Of a stretch of DNA of 64,000 nt, positions 7,574 to 15,816 are shown one piece after another. The notes under the pieces were generated by a model that was not told the DNA's origin, did not search any database, and saw nothing but the letters and a program-made list of their open reading frames with translations. How positions within the stretch are numbered: position 1 is the first letter of the stretch; every line of letters begins with the position of its first letter. Source of the stretch: an uncultured Eubacteriales bacterium (GTDB lineage: Bacteria > Bacillota > Clostridia > Oscillospirales > Oscillospiraceae). The DNA is taken from assembly GCA_900545405.1 (NCBI GenBank), contig UQYT01000008.1, positions 1 through 64,000 of the forward strand. The letters run 5' to 3'. A program made the position numbers and the translations under genes.

Positions 7574-8308
7574 TCAGTCCAGGTTGCCCGCAATGGTGTG
7601 GTATCTCATACAGAGGTTGTAGCAGGTGTCGAGGTGTGTCTTTGAGGCGGTCTCGGCCAGCTCCGGCATGCCGAGCGCTATGGCCCTGTATATGGCCATG
7701 TGCTGGCAGGAGAGCACGGCGAAGTTCGGGTCGTTGTCGAGCGTGGACATGTACTCCTGCGACCTTATGGAGTAATAGGAGATGAAGCGCTCCATCGCCG
7801 CGTACATCTTGAGTATGTACGGGTTCCGGCAGGAGTGGATTATCTGGTTGTGGAAGTCCTGGTCCAGCTCGGAGAAGTTTGTGAATTCACGCTTTTCAAA
7901 GGTCCTCTGGAACCTTATTGCAAGACTGCGCAGCCTCGACATGTCCACGGTATCGTTCTGCCTCGCGCAGATATAGGCGGCCGTGCCTTCCAGCGCCTTT
8001 CTCGCCATGAAGAGCTGCTCGAGCGAGGAGTGGGAGATGTCAAAGACGTAGTGGCCCTTTCTGGACGGAGGGCTGACCACCAGTTCCTCCTTCTGCAGCA
8101 GCTCCAGCGCGTCCGACACCGGCGTGCGGCTGACATTCAGCAGGCTCGCGATCTTGACGATGCTCAGCCTCGTCCCTGGCGGCAGCCCGCCGTAGATGAT
8201 GGCCTTTTCGATTATGGAATAGACGAGGTCGTTCAGGCGCAGGAAGGGGTTTTGCTTCTGCGCCTCCTCGATCAACCCGGGATGAAAGTATTTTTCGAGG
8301 GCATCCAT
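7574..8308 (-). CDS. GntR-family transcriptional regulator (FCD/FadR-type)
   Basis: The protein has 244 residues from the ATG at 8308. Residues ~20-85 form the winged helix-turn-helix (GGLPPGTRLSIVKIA..LNVSRTPVSDALELL), followed by an all-helical FCD ligand domain with the metal-site pattern ELDQDFHNQI and HLD near the end. FCD regulators usually sense small carboxylates. A longer frame reaches 8461, but it begins in a degraded region, and a promoter lies between, so the shorter start is preferred. The next operon of obvious carboxylate metabolism is the one starting at 6341, a plausible target. Confidence 0.88.
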   Translation of the reverse strand: MDALEKYFHPGLIEEAQKQNPFLRLNDLVYSIIEKAIIYGGLPPGTRLSIVKIASLLNVSRTPVSDALELLQKEELVVSPPSRKGHYVFDISHSSLEQLFMARKALEGTAAYICARQNDTVDMSRLRSLAIRFQRTFEKREFTNFSELDQDFHNQIIHSCRNPYILKMYAAMERFISYYSIRSQEYMSTLDNDPNFAVLSCQHMAIYRAIALGMPELAETASKTHLDTCYNLCMRYHTIAGNLD

Positions 8309-8329
8309 GGCACAGCCCCCTTTTATTGG

Positions 8330-8358
8330 AGTATACCATATCATCTCCTCGCAGGCAA
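8330..8358 (-). promoter_or_regulatory. Promoter (and possible operator) of the GntR gene
   Basis: On the minus strand TTGCCT (8353-8358), a 17-base spacer and TATACT (8330-8335). The imperfect palindrome TGGAGTATACCA (8327-8338) overlaps the -10 box and resembles FadR-family operators, so autoregulation is possible. Confidence 0.5.
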
Positions 8359-8484
8359 CTTTTCGACTAAGTTCTCCGCCAGCTCCCCCGGGCGAGGTCG
8401 GCGGGGCAAATGCGCGCCGCACCTGTTCCAAAAGCTGCTCGTACAGCGTGGTGAACCGCACCGCAGTGAGCGCCGCAGCCAGCA

Positions 8485-8648
8485 GTTGATGCTGTTTTCA
8501 AAGCCGCGCATCTCCAGAATCAGCTGCATATAGGCTGAGCGGATACCGGCGGTGCAGTATGTGACGATGTGTCCTCCTCAGAGAGCCTGTCGGCCTCAAA
8601 CATGGCCGTCAGCTCCTCGCCGGCAGACTCATCCTTAGCAAGTTCAAC
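8485..8648 (-). pseudogene. Rhodanese (thiosulfate sulfurtransferase) fragment, frameshifted
   Basis: Two adjoining minus-strand frames read as one rhodanese C-terminal half: ELTAMFEADRLSEED (8571-8615) and then, after a frame change near 8570, IVTYCTAGIRSAYMQLILEM followed by RGFENS. The CTAGIRS loop is the rhodanese active-site loop with its persulfide cysteine, and the flanking residues fit the family. No N-terminal part exists upstream, and the expected NYDGS..EW ending is missing, so this is a decayed remnant. It lies in the gene-poor stretch next to the recombinase. Confidence 0.65.
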
Positions 8649-8673
8649 TGAGTAATAGTAATAGTCATAGTAC

Positions 8674-8709
8674 AAAAAAGGTGTGGACGGCACTGATGTC
8701 GTCCACACC
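8674..8709 (-). terminator. Orphan minus-strand terminator
   Basis: GGTGTGGACG (8680-8689) pairs with CGTCCACACC (8700-8709), and an A run at 8674-8679 gives a U tract on the minus strand. No minus-strand gene lies upstream of it, so it probably served a gene lost when this region was rearranged. Confidence 0.6.
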
Positions 8710-8818
8710 GTACATAGGGCCGCTCTCGCAGACATGCCTGACCGCATTGCAGCCCCACCGGCCGCGGACATGCAAAAAAGGCGCATGCGGCACATAAGAT
8801 TTCGTAGGAGGTCAGCCT

Positions 8819-8965
8819 ATGAAACGAAAAGTGCCGGTTGTGAAGTGCATATACACAAAAGAATCCGAAAAGAGTCCTTCAGACCTGCTGGAGGAGTCTT
8901 TTCGGATTTATCTTTCCCGCATCCTAGCCGCAGCCCAACGGCCTGCCGGACAACATCTGCGATGA
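8819..8965 (+). CDS. Small basic protein preceding the serine recombinase
   Basis: This is an ATG-to-TGA frame of 48 codons with an excellent AGGAGG (8806-8811) seven bases upstream. The product starts MKRKVPVVKCIYTKE and continues with an amphipathic helix (LLEESFRIYLSRILAAA). It ends 27 bases before the recombinase start, so the two form a small operon. Excision by large serine recombinases needs a small directionality factor, and a small skin-encoded protein does this in Clostridioides difficile; the position here suggests such a role, but I see no sequence proof. A near-perfect inverted repeat (8862-8873/8897-8908) lies inside the frame. Confidence 0.65.
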   Translation: MKRKVPVVKCIYTKESEKSPSDLLEESFRIYLSRILAAAQRPAGQHLR

Positions 8966-8992
8966 ACGTCCGCTTATCTCGGGAGGTGTGAC

Positions 8993-10570
8993 ATGTACTC
9001 AGAGATAAGCAGCCCCATGGACTACCATGCGGCATTATACATTCGGCTTTCAAAGGAGGATGAGAACGAAGGGCCGTCTCAGAGCGTCACGAACCAGGAA
9101 TCCCTCCTGCGCGAGTTCGTGCAGCAGCAACGGCTCAATGTCTACGACACCTACATAGACGACGGCTGGAGCGGCACCAATTTCGACCGGCCGGATTTTC
9201 AGCGGATGATAGCCGACATAGAGGCGAAGCGGGTCAACATGGTCATCACCAAGGACCTCTCCCGTCTCGGCCGCGACTACATCATGACCGGCCACTACAT
9301 GGAGCGCTACTTCCCCGAGCACCGGGTGAGGTACATCTCCCTGCTGGACGGCATCGACACCGGCGTGGACTCCACCGCCAACGACATTACCCCGTTCCGG
9401 GCGATCATGAACGACATGTACGCCAAGGACATCTCCAAAAAGATAAAGTCCGTCAAGCGCGATAAGCAGCGCCGCGGCCTCTTCATCGGCGGCAAGCCCG
9501 TATACGGCTACAAGATGCACCCCACGGAGAAAAACCGCATCGTCATCGACGAGGAGGCCGCCCCCGTCGTGCGGCGCATCTTCGCCCTCGCCATATCCGG
9601 CATGAGCTGCCGCCGGATAGCCGCCGCCCTCAACTCGGAGGGCGTCCCCTCCCCCGCCGCCTACGCCAAATTGCCGGTAGCCAAGCCGGGGCCATACTCC
9701 GGCCTCTGGAGCAGCGAGCGCGTCTCCGCAATGCTGCAAAACGAGACCTACATCGGCAACATGGTTCAGGGGCGCATGGTTAGGATAAGCTACAAGTCCA
9801 AAAAGTGCCTGCGTCAGGCGCCGGAGGACTGGGTCGTTGTCGAGGGCACGCACGAGCCGCTCATTGATATGGAGAGCTTCAAGAAGGTGCAGCTGCTGCT
9901 GAACAGCCGCCGCAGCACCAGAAGCCGGACCTACGACTTTCTGCTCAAGGGCCTCATTTTCTGCCACGAGTGCGGCTACCCGCTGGCGGTGCTCAACCGC
10001 AAAAACGCCGCCGGGGAGGATGTGCTCTACTTCGTCTGCCGCACCTATCAGCGCTTCACCAAGGCGGGGGTCTGCACCTGCCACTCCATCAAGGAGGAGA
10101 CGGTGAACGAGGCGGTGGCCGCCAAGGTGCGGGAGGTCTGCCGGGCGTATATTGACCCCGACCGGCTGCGCTCCATCGCGGAGGAGGCGGTGGAAAGCGC
10201 CCGCAGGGCCAAGAGCGGCGAGTCTGAGCTGCAGGCCCTGCAAGCCAGGATCTCCGCGCTGAGCACAAATCTGGACCAGATGTACATCGACCGGCTGAAC
10301 GGCCTGCTCTCCGAGGACGACTTCCAGCGCATCTATCAGAAGGTAAAGGCTGACCGCTCCGTTTTGGAGGGCCGGGTGAAAAGCCTTATCAAGCAGGCGG
10401 AGCAACCGGAGGACGCCGCGGAAAAGGCCGGGTCGCTTGTAAGACAGTTCCTCGACTCGGCGCTGACCAGCCGGGAGCTGCTGGTCAGCCTCATCGAACG
10501 GGTGGAGCTGACCGAGGAAAAGGAGATAATCATCAAGTTCCGCTTCCGCGAGCCGGAGGCGGTCTCTTAG
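8993..10570 (+). CDS. Large serine recombinase (SpoIVCA/TnpX-type)
   Basis: The 525-residue protein has the resolvase catalytic domain (YIRLSKEDE, nucleophile S20; TKDLSRLGRDY near 85; residues ~10-160), a recombinase domain with GGKPVYGYK, a zinc ribbon (CHECG at ~320 with CRTY and CTCH at ~345-360) and a C-terminal coiled coil (~390-490). This is the full architecture of large serine recombinases that integrate or excise elements through attB/attP sites. The gene looks intact, with GGGAGGTG before the ATG. Its 3' end abuts a sigK remnant, suggesting that sigK is its target gene. Confidence 0.93.
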   Translation: MYSEISSPMDYHAALYIRLSKEDENEGPSQSVTNQESLLREFVQQQRLNVYDTYIDDGWSGTNFDRPDFQRMIADIEAKRVNMVITKDLSRLGRDYIMTGHYMERYFPEHRVRYISLLDGIDTGVDSTANDITPFRAIMNDMYAKDISKKIKSVKRDKQRRGLFIGGKPVYGYKMHPTEKNRIVIDEEAAPVVRRIFALAISGMSCRRIAAALNSEGVPSPAAYAKLPVAKPGPYSGLWSSERVSAMLQNETYIGNMVQGRMVRISYKSKKCLRQAPEDWVVVEGTHEPLIDMESFKKVQLLLNSRRSTRSRTYDFLLKGLIFCHECGYPLAVLNRKNAAGEDVLYFVCRTYQRFTKAGVCTCHSIKEETVNEAVAAKVREVCRAYIDPDRLRSIAEEAVESARRAKSGESELQALQARISALSTNLDQMYIDRLNGLLSEDDFQRIYQKVKADRSVLEGRVKSLIKQAEQPEDAAEKAGSLVRQFLDSALTSRELLVSLIERVELTEEKEIIIKFRFREPEAVS

Positions 10571-10592
10571 TGGCCATCGCTTACATTAGCCG

Positions 10593-10664
10593 CGCAGCTA
10601 TGTATCGCGCATAGAGAAGAAGGCGCTGGAGAAACTTCGGGAGGCGCTGGGGGAGGACATATGA
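10593..10664 (+). pseudogene. sigK: 3' end of sigK (sigma factor region 4.2), split by the recombinase element
   Basis: Starting 23 bases after the recombinase stop, a frame reads RSYVSRIEKKALEKL and eight further residues to a TGA at 10662. SRSYVSRIEK is the recognition-helix end of region 4.2 in the mother-cell sigma factor SigK, and the fragment ends where SigK proteins of this lineage would end. The preceding bases read ATT AGC CGC then an extra GC before AGC TAT, as if the ISR-S join had been cut there. No N-terminal sigK part is in the window on either strand. This is the arrangement expected at one end of a skin-like element. Confidence 0.7.
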
Positions 10665-10666
10665 AA

Positions 10667-10696
10667 AGCCCCGCGCGCTTTGCGGCGCGCGGGGCT
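10667..10696. terminator. Terminator after the sigK remnant, shared with the GH65 gene
   Basis: AGCCCCGCGCGC (10667-10678) pairs with GCGCGCGGGGCT (10685-10696). It lies three bases after the sigK stop codon on the plus strand and five bases after the GH65 stop on the minus strand. Confidence 0.85.
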
Positions 10697-10700
10697 CTCT

Positions 10701-12848
10701 TTACCTCGCGATAAGTTCCGGGAGCTCATCCCTCGATACGCGGGCCTCATAGCTTCTCCCGCGGTGTGTGAAGCGGAAGCTCAGGCTCCGCCATCGCTCC
10801 GGGAGGTGCGGGGCGAGGGCCGGGCCGTCCGGCGTCAGGTGCAGCCCGGCAAAACCGAAGACGAGCGTCTGCCAGGTCTCGCCCAGGCAGGCTAGGTGCA
10901 GGCCCTCCTTCCCCGTGTTGCCCATGATGTCGCGCAGGTCCAGCCAGAGCGCCTTTTCCCAATAGCGCTCCGCCGCGTCTGCGGGGCCGTTCTGCGCCGC
11001 GAAGAGCGCGTGCGTGGCGAAGCTCAGGCTCGAGTCGTGCAGGCACAGCGGCTCAAAGTCCTCCCAGGCCGCCGCCTTTTCCTCCGGCGTGAAGAGCTCC
11101 GCCAGGCGCGTCATGAGCAGCAGCACGTCCGCCTGCTTGATGACCTTGTACCTCTGCACGCGGTCAAAGCAGACCTTGTGATAGCTCGCCTCGTCACCGG
11201 ACTTGAGGCTCGCGGGGTCCACCGGCTCCAGGAGATGCAGGCTGTCGTCCTGTCGGAGACGCCCCGTCTCAGGGTCGCGCGGAATGGGTATCGCCTCGCG
11301 CAGCTTGAGCCAGGAGCGCACCTCCCCGGGGCTGAGGCCGAGGGCGGCGTACTGCGCCGGGCCCTCCCTCTCGAGCCGCTCCGCCGCGCGCGCGGCGAGC
11401 GACAGGTTCCGGCGCACCATGACGTTGGTGAAGAGGTTGTTGCTGGTGATGCCGCAGTACTCGTCCGGGCCCTTGCAGAAGAGGAGGTTCACTCCCCCGT
11501 CCGGCGCGGGCGAATAGCGGCTCGGCCAGAAGCGGGCCGTCTCAATGAGCAGCGCCGCGCCGCCGGCGAAAAACAGCTCATCGTCGCCCGTCCAGTCGAG
11601 GTAATGGCCGAGCGCGAAGGCCACGTCGGCGGTGACGTGCAGCTCGCTTGCGCCTATGTCCCAGCTCTCGCACTGCTCGCTGCCGTCCAGCGCGGCCATC
11701 CAGGGATAGCGCGCGCCGGCGCCGTTCATGCGTTTGGCGTGCTCCTTTGCCGCGGGCAGGGCGCCTATGCGGTAGCGCATGAGGCTGCGCGCGGCCTCCA
11801 CGTCCTCGAGGACGTAAAAGGGCGCGAGGAAGAGGTCGGTGTCCCAGAAATAGCAGCCCTTGTACCGCGCGTGGGTCAGTCCGCGCGCGCCTATGCTCAC
11901 GCCCGGGTCGCGGGCCGAGCAGTTGGCCGTGAGCTGATAGATGACATAGCGCATGGCGGTCTCCGCCGCCGGGTCGCCCTCTATCTCCACGCCGCGCGCG
12001 GCCCAGACATCGCGCCAGTGCTCGCGCTCCGCGGTCAGCGCGGCGTCAAAGCTCCAGCTCTCGGGTATCTCCGCCGCCGCGAGGGGGTCGAGGCAGCGGC
12101 CCGGGCGGATGCGCGCGGCCGTCTCAATATAGGCCGGGCCGGGGCGGCCGGTGAAACAGGCGCAGAGCCGCTCTTCCTCGGGTTCGTATGCCGCGAAGTC
12201 GAGGCCGCCGGTGCGGAATCTGAGCTCCATTTCGAGGCCGAGGCCCGTGTGCCGCGTCTGAAACGCCGCCGATATGCCGCCCGCGCCGCCGGAGGCGGAG
12301 ATGAGGCGCGTCATGCATATCGTCTCGGTGTTCTCCTTGACCTGGTCGTCGGGGATGGGGCTGTTGCGGCTCGAGCAGTCGATGCCCGCGCGGAGGGTGA
12401 GGTCCGCCGCGTCCGAGAGCTCGACGCGCTGAAAGAGCAGATCAGGGCGCGCAAGCGAGAAAAAGCGCCGCTCACGCACCTCCACGCGCCCGTTCGGGCC
12501 CTCAACGGCGTATTCAAAGCCAAGCAGCCCGCACTCGAGGTCCAGCTCGCGCCGTATGGGCGTGCAGGGGGCCAGCGCGGCGCCGCCGTGTCCGAGCGTG
12601 AGAAAAATCGGCGTGGGCAGGTTCACGAAGTCCGTCAGGGACGTATTTTCGGAGATGGTGTCGAACATCCCGGCGGCGAAGATGCCGGTGTCCAGCGGCC
12701 TCGGCTCAGGCCGGAGCGCGGGATATCCCCTCGCGCCCAGGACGCCGCTGCCGGTGAAGAACACGCTCTCGAGAAAGCGGTCGTCCCCCGCTCCCGCGGC
12801 GGATATTTTCCAGCCCTCAAGGCGGACGTCATCCCTCACGGCGCTCAC
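10701..12848 (-). CDS. GH65 family glycoside phosphorylase
   Basis: The 715-residue protein has the GH65 layout: an N-terminal beta-sandwich, an (alpha/alpha)6 barrel and a small C-terminal sheet domain. The FWDTD segment near 335, KGPDEY with the catalytic acid at E463, and the KQADVLLLM phosphate-site segment near 585 are all present. GH65 enzymes split alpha-glucosides such as maltose, kojibiose, nigerose or trehalose with phosphate, giving beta-glucose-1-phosphate; the linkage cannot be chosen from sequence. There is no signal peptide, so it acts on imported sugar. It overlaps the upstream glycosidase gene by 20 bases. Confidence 0.9.
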   Translation of the reverse strand: MSAVRDDVRLEGWKISAAGAGDDRFLESVFFTGSGVLGARGYPALRPEPRPLDTGIFAAGMFDTISENTSLTDFVNLPTPIFLTLGHGGAALAPCTPIRRELDLECGLLGFEYAVEGPNGRVEVRERRFFSLARPDLLFQRVELSDAADLTLRAGIDCSSRNSPIPDDQVKENTETICMTRLISASGGAGGISAAFQTRHTGLGLEMELRFRTGGLDFAAYEPEEERLCACFTGRPGPAYIETAARIRPGRCLDPLAAAEIPESWSFDAALTAEREHWRDVWAARGVEIEGDPAAETAMRYVIYQLTANCSARDPGVSIGARGLTHARYKGCYFWDTDLFLAPFYVLEDVEAARSLMRYRIGALPAAKEHAKRMNGAGARYPWMAALDGSEQCESWDIGASELHVTADVAFALGHYLDWTGDDELFFAGGAALLIETARFWPSRYSPAPDGGVNLLFCKGPDEYCGITSNNLFTNVMVRRNLSLAARAAERLEREGPAQYAALGLSPGEVRSWLKLREAIPIPRDPETGRLRQDDSLHLLEPVDPASLKSGDEASYHKVCFDRVQRYKVIKQADVLLLMTRLAELFTPEEKAAAWEDFEPLCLHDSSLSFATHALFAAQNGPADAAERYWEKALWLDLRDIMGNTGKEGLHLACLGETWQTLVFGFAGLHLTPDGPALAPHLPERWRSLSFRFTHRGRSYEARVSRDELPELIAR

Positions 12849-14607
12849 CTCCGATGGCCCGGCGCAGGGCGTGGCAGATGAAGCCCGCGCAGGTGGCGAA
12901 GGCCTCCCCCGTCGTGCACTCGCCTGTGTGCTCGTCCACGCTCTCGCAGGCGATGCCGTTATCGAGGCGCGTGCGGCGCAGGTGCTCCAGCGCCTCGCTG
13001 CTCCGGCCGCAGAGCAGGCTGTTGCCTATGCTCAACAGCCAGGGGTGCGGCGCGTGAGGGCAGCCTATCTCCGCTATCTCGCAGCCGGCGAAGCTGTAGG
13101 TGTAATCTGGGCTGCGTATCATCTCGGCGGTCTTGAGGTACACCGGGTCGTCCCAGGCGCAGAAGCCGTAATAGGGCAGCAGCAGGAGGCTCCCGGGCGG
13201 CTCGTCATAGACGTCGTGCCCGCCCGCGAGGTCAACCGACCAGGCAAAGGCCCCGTCGAATATGCAGTTATCGTATATCGCGCGGCGCACGCGCTCGGCC
13301 CGCTCGGTGAGCTCCGGGCGCTCGAAAAGCCGACCCAGGGCGCGGAGCGCGCGCCAGACGAGGACGTTGTCGTAGGTTATGTAGGGATAGACCCGCTCGT
13401 CGTCCGTGGGCTGGAGGAAGGTCTCATAGAGCTCGCAGTCCTCGGCGCGCTCGGCGTCGAGCTTTTTCAGTATCCCATCTATGCCGCGGAGCACGTCCGG
13501 GTCGGCGAGGACGGAGCGGTCGCCCGTCGCGTCCACATAGCGCTCGAGTGCGAGGACCGGGGCCATCAGCTCGTCGAGCTCAAAGCCCGGCTCGAGCACC
13601 GTGCCGTCTATGAAGCGCGAGTGCACGCCGATGTTCCGCCGCTGGCGGCCGAAGACATAGCCGAGCATCTCCCGCGCGAGGGCCGCGTCCGCGTCCAGCA
13701 CGGCGGGAAAGCTCCAAAGCAGGCTGTCGCGGTCCCAGTAGGCGGCGCTGACATAGTAGCGCGGCGAGCGGCTGGTGACGAGGACAAGCTCCTCCGTGTC
13801 CAGCGTCCGGCCGGTGGAGAAGAAGATGCAGAAGAAAAGATTCGTGTTGTACAGCCGCGTGAGCGCCTCGTCCCCGAGGTCGAGACTGCGCTGTGCAAGC
13901 CAGGCGAGGCTCCGGCGGAGCTCCCAGTCCCAGCCCCGGCGCTGCAGCTCCCGGGCGCTGGTGACGGCGGAGACCTCCTCGAGGCCCAGGCCCCACCAGG
14001 CGGTGAACTCCGCGCTCTCCCCCGGCGCAAGGCGCACCGTGCGCTCGAGCCGCCAGAGCCAGCCCTCCCCCGCCGATTCAAACTCCGCGCGGCACTCCCC
14101 CTCGCATATGGGCGCTAGGGCAAAGAGCGGCACGCCGCACATCTGCTCGAACACGGGCAGGCCGCTCCAGCCGCTGACATAGCAGTTGAGCGCGCCCTCG
14201 ATGGGCTTGTCCACATTGACGCAGTGCCAGGCCGAGCCCGTCTGCCCGCGCAGGCCGAAGGCGGTCTCGACCGTCTCCGCGCCGTTGTTCGTGAGCCTCA
14301 GCCGATAGCCGAAGCCGCGCTCGCCCACGGGCGTCAGGATGACGCCCTCGAGCCCGAGAGCGCCCGCGCGCGCCGCAAAGCGCGGATACCAGTACCCGAG
14401 GCGGCTCCATTCAAAGCCTCCCAGCTCCGCCTCCACCCCCTGCTGCGCGACAAAGGGCCGCATCAGCGGCTCGAGCTGTCCGCCGCGCAGGTCGATGAGG
14501 CCCCGGCTCGCCATGTGCAGGAAGGTCAGGTCCTCCACCCCGGCGTTTATCTCGTTCACACGCGGCAGCGAGACCTGCTCGCTGCCGGTGGGCAAATATC
14601 TCTCCAT
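12829..14607 (-). CDS. (alpha/alpha)6-barrel glycosidase, debranching-enzyme-like
   Basis: The 592-residue cytoplasmic protein has an N-terminal sandwich domain and a helical barrel with motifs such as AAYWDRDSLLWSFPAV (~285-300), HSRFIDGTVLEPGFELDE (~325-342) and TYDNVLVWRAL (~412), resembling the catalytic domains of amylo-alpha-1,6-glucosidase and GH125-like enzymes. I cannot assign a GH number. Candidate acids include the D of WDRD and the E residues near LEPGFELDE. It is the first gene of the leftward operon, translationally coupled to the GH65 phosphorylase, and is probably a hydrolase acting on the same alpha-glucoside or a branched form. Confidence 0.75.
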   Translation of the reverse strand: MERYLPTGSEQVSLPRVNEINAGVEDLTFLHMASRGLIDLRGGQLEPLMRPFVAQQGVEAELGGFEWSRLGYWYPRFAARAGALGLEGVILTPVGERGFGYRLRLTNNGAETVETAFGLRGQTGSAWHCVNVDKPIEGALNCYVSGWSGLPVFEQMCGVPLFALAPICEGECRAEFESAGEGWLWRLERTVRLAPGESAEFTAWWGLGLEEVSAVTSARELQRRGWDWELRRSLAWLAQRSLDLGDEALTRLYNTNLFFCIFFSTGRTLDTEELVLVTSRSPRYYVSAAYWDRDSLLWSFPAVLDADAALAREMLGYVFGRQRRNIGVHSRFIDGTVLEPGFELDELMAPVLALERYVDATGDRSVLADPDVLRGIDGILKKLDAERAEDCELYETFLQPTDDERVYPYITYDNVLVWRALRALGRLFERPELTERAERVRRAIYDNCIFDGAFAWSVDLAGGHDVYDEPPGSLLLLPYYGFCAWDDPVYLKTAEMIRSPDYTYSFAGCEIAEIGCPHAPHPWLLSIGNSLLCGRSSEALEHLRRTRLDNGIACESVDEHTGECTTGEAFATCAGFICHALRRAIGGERREG

Positions 14608-14630
14608 CGTGCGCCTCCGTTCGGGAAAAT

Positions 14631-14646
14631 GTTTAATCGCTTAAAC
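14631..14646. promoter_or_regulatory. LacI-family operator, leftward operon
   Basis: GTTTAATCGCTTAAAC is a palindrome with the central CG typical of LacI/CcpA-family operators. It lies just downstream of the -10 box of the leftward promoter, in the position to block transcription. Confidence 0.75.
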
Positions 14647-14660
14647 TCTCTTATCTATCA

Positions 14661-14688
14661 AATATACCTAAATTCGCGGCGTTGTCAA
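14661..14688 (-). promoter_or_regulatory. Promoter of the glycosidase-GH65 operon
   Basis: On the minus strand TTGACA (14683-14688), a 16-base spacer and TATATT (14661-14666), about 55 bases upstream of the start codon at 14607. Confidence 0.75.
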
Positions 14689-14718
14689 GTTTAATTTAGA
14701 TAAATTCGCAAAAAGCTA

Positions 14719-14748
14719 TTGACAGTCTTGCCAAATGTGGCTTATTAT
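14719..14748 (+). promoter_or_regulatory. Promoter of the LacI-type regulator and downstream sugar genes
   Basis: TTGACA (14719-14724) is followed after 18 bases by TATTAT (14743-14748). Confidence 0.7.
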
Positions 14749-14762
14749 TAGGCCGTAAATAA

Positions 14763-14776
14763 TTTAAGCGGTTAAA
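14763..14776. promoter_or_regulatory. LacI-family operator, rightward operon
   Basis: TTTAAGCGGTTAAA matches the leftward operator in 12 of 14 positions and sits just after the rightward -10 box, implying autoregulation of the regulator gene that starts at 14797. Confidence 0.75.
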
Positions 14777-14796
14777 CTTTGAAGGGAGGCGGCAAC

Positions 14797-15816
14797 ATGG
14801 CTCGAACAACGCTCAAGGACGTCGCGCGCAGGGCGGGCGTGTCCTCGGCCACCGTTTCCTATGTCCTCAACGGCAAGCGCACCATCTCCGAGGACACAAA
14901 GCGCCGCGTGCGCGAGGCCATAGAGGAGCTCGACTACGTCCCCGACCTCGCGGCCCGCGGGCTGAGCCGCCGGGACTCTATGCTCATAGGCGTGGTCGTC
15001 CCCCAGACGGAGCCGGGCGACCGGCTGATGTTCCAGAACAGCTTTTACAGCGAGGTGCTCGGCAGCATCGAATATTACGCCCGCCAGCGCGGCTATCACA
15101 TCCTGATCTCCGCCACGGACGCCAACGAGAGCTACCTCACCCTCGCCAAGCAGCGGAATCTGGACGGCATAATCGTCATCGGCATGTACCCGGACGAATT
15201 TTACCAGCAGATGAAAAAGACGCAGATACCCATCGTCCTCATAGACAGCTACTGCAACGACCACTACTACAACAACATCCGCATCGACGACGCCTACGGC
15301 AGCTACCTTGCGACGCGCTATCTGCTCGAGTGCGGGCACCGGGACGCGGCCTTCTTCGCCGGGCAGCTCAAGGAAAACGGCGTCATGCAAAAGCGCCTCG
15401 CGGGCTACCGGCAGGCGCTCGAGGAGTTCGGCGCGGCCTACCGCGAGGACTATGTCTTTGAAGGACAGATAGACTACAAGAGCGGCGTCACGATGGCTGA
15501 GCGGCTCGCGCGCTCGGGAACCGGCGTGACTGCGATCGTCGCCGCGGCGGACATACTCGCGATAGGCGCGATAAAGGGCCTCTACAACTCCGGGCTGCTC
15601 GTGCCCGAGGACATGTCGATAATCGGCTTTGACGACCTCGAGATCTCGCAGTACCTCGCCCCGGGCCTCACCACAATACGGCAGCAGATATCGCTCAAGG
15701 GCCAGCGTGCCGTGGAGCTGCTGCTTGAACACATCGCCGACCCGAGCCTCTCAAAGCAGGAGGAGATACTCCCTCTCAAGCTGATAGAGCGCGGCTCGGT
15801 CAAGAAACTCGTATAA
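14797..15816 (+). CDS. LacI-family transcriptional regulator
   Basis: The protein has 339 residues. Residues 3-25 are the LacI helix-turn-helix (TLKDVARRAGVSSATVSYVLNG), followed by the hinge helix (AARGLSRR) and a periplasmic-binding-protein-like sensor domain. The ATG at 14797 is preceded by GGGAGG; a TTG six codons earlier is less likely. It lies between two divergent promoters carrying matching palindromes and is the obvious repressor of both flanking sugar operons. The inducer is probably the imported alpha-glucoside or its product. Confidence 0.92.
   Translation: MARTTLKDVARRAGVSSATVSYVLNGKRTISEDTKRRVREAIEELDYVPDLAARGLSRRDSMLIGVVVPQTEPGDRLMFQNSFYSEVLGSIEYYARQRGYHILISATDANESYLTLAKQRNLDGIIVIGMYPDEFYQQMKKTQIPIVLIDSYCNDHYYNNIRIDDAYGSYLATRYLLECGHRDAAFFAGQLKENGVMQKRLAGYRQALEEFGAAYREDYVFEGQIDYKSGVTMAERLARSGTGVTAIVAAADILAIGAIKGLYNSGLLVPEDMSIIGFDDLEISQYLAPGLTTIRQQISLKGQRAVELLLEHIADPSLSKQEEILPLKLIERGSVKKLV

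Noticed and set aside
8309..8461. N-terminal extension of the GntR regulator from 8461
   Set aside because: The added 51 residues match nothing in GntR proteins, and a promoter with good spacing lies between, so the ATG at 8308 is preferred.
8862..8908. AATCCGAAAAGA/TCTTTTCGGATT inverted repeat as a terminator
   Set aside because: It lies inside the 48-codon small gene and before the recombinase in the same transcript, and no T run follows, so it is not a convincing terminator.
8502..10596. AGCCGCGCA direct repeat at 8502-8510 and 10588-10596 as att core sequences of the recombinase element
   Set aside because: The left copy falls inside the rhodanese remnant, where it simply encodes MRGF. 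A 9-mer is too short in GC-rich DNA to support an att call, and no sigK sequence lies beside the left copy.
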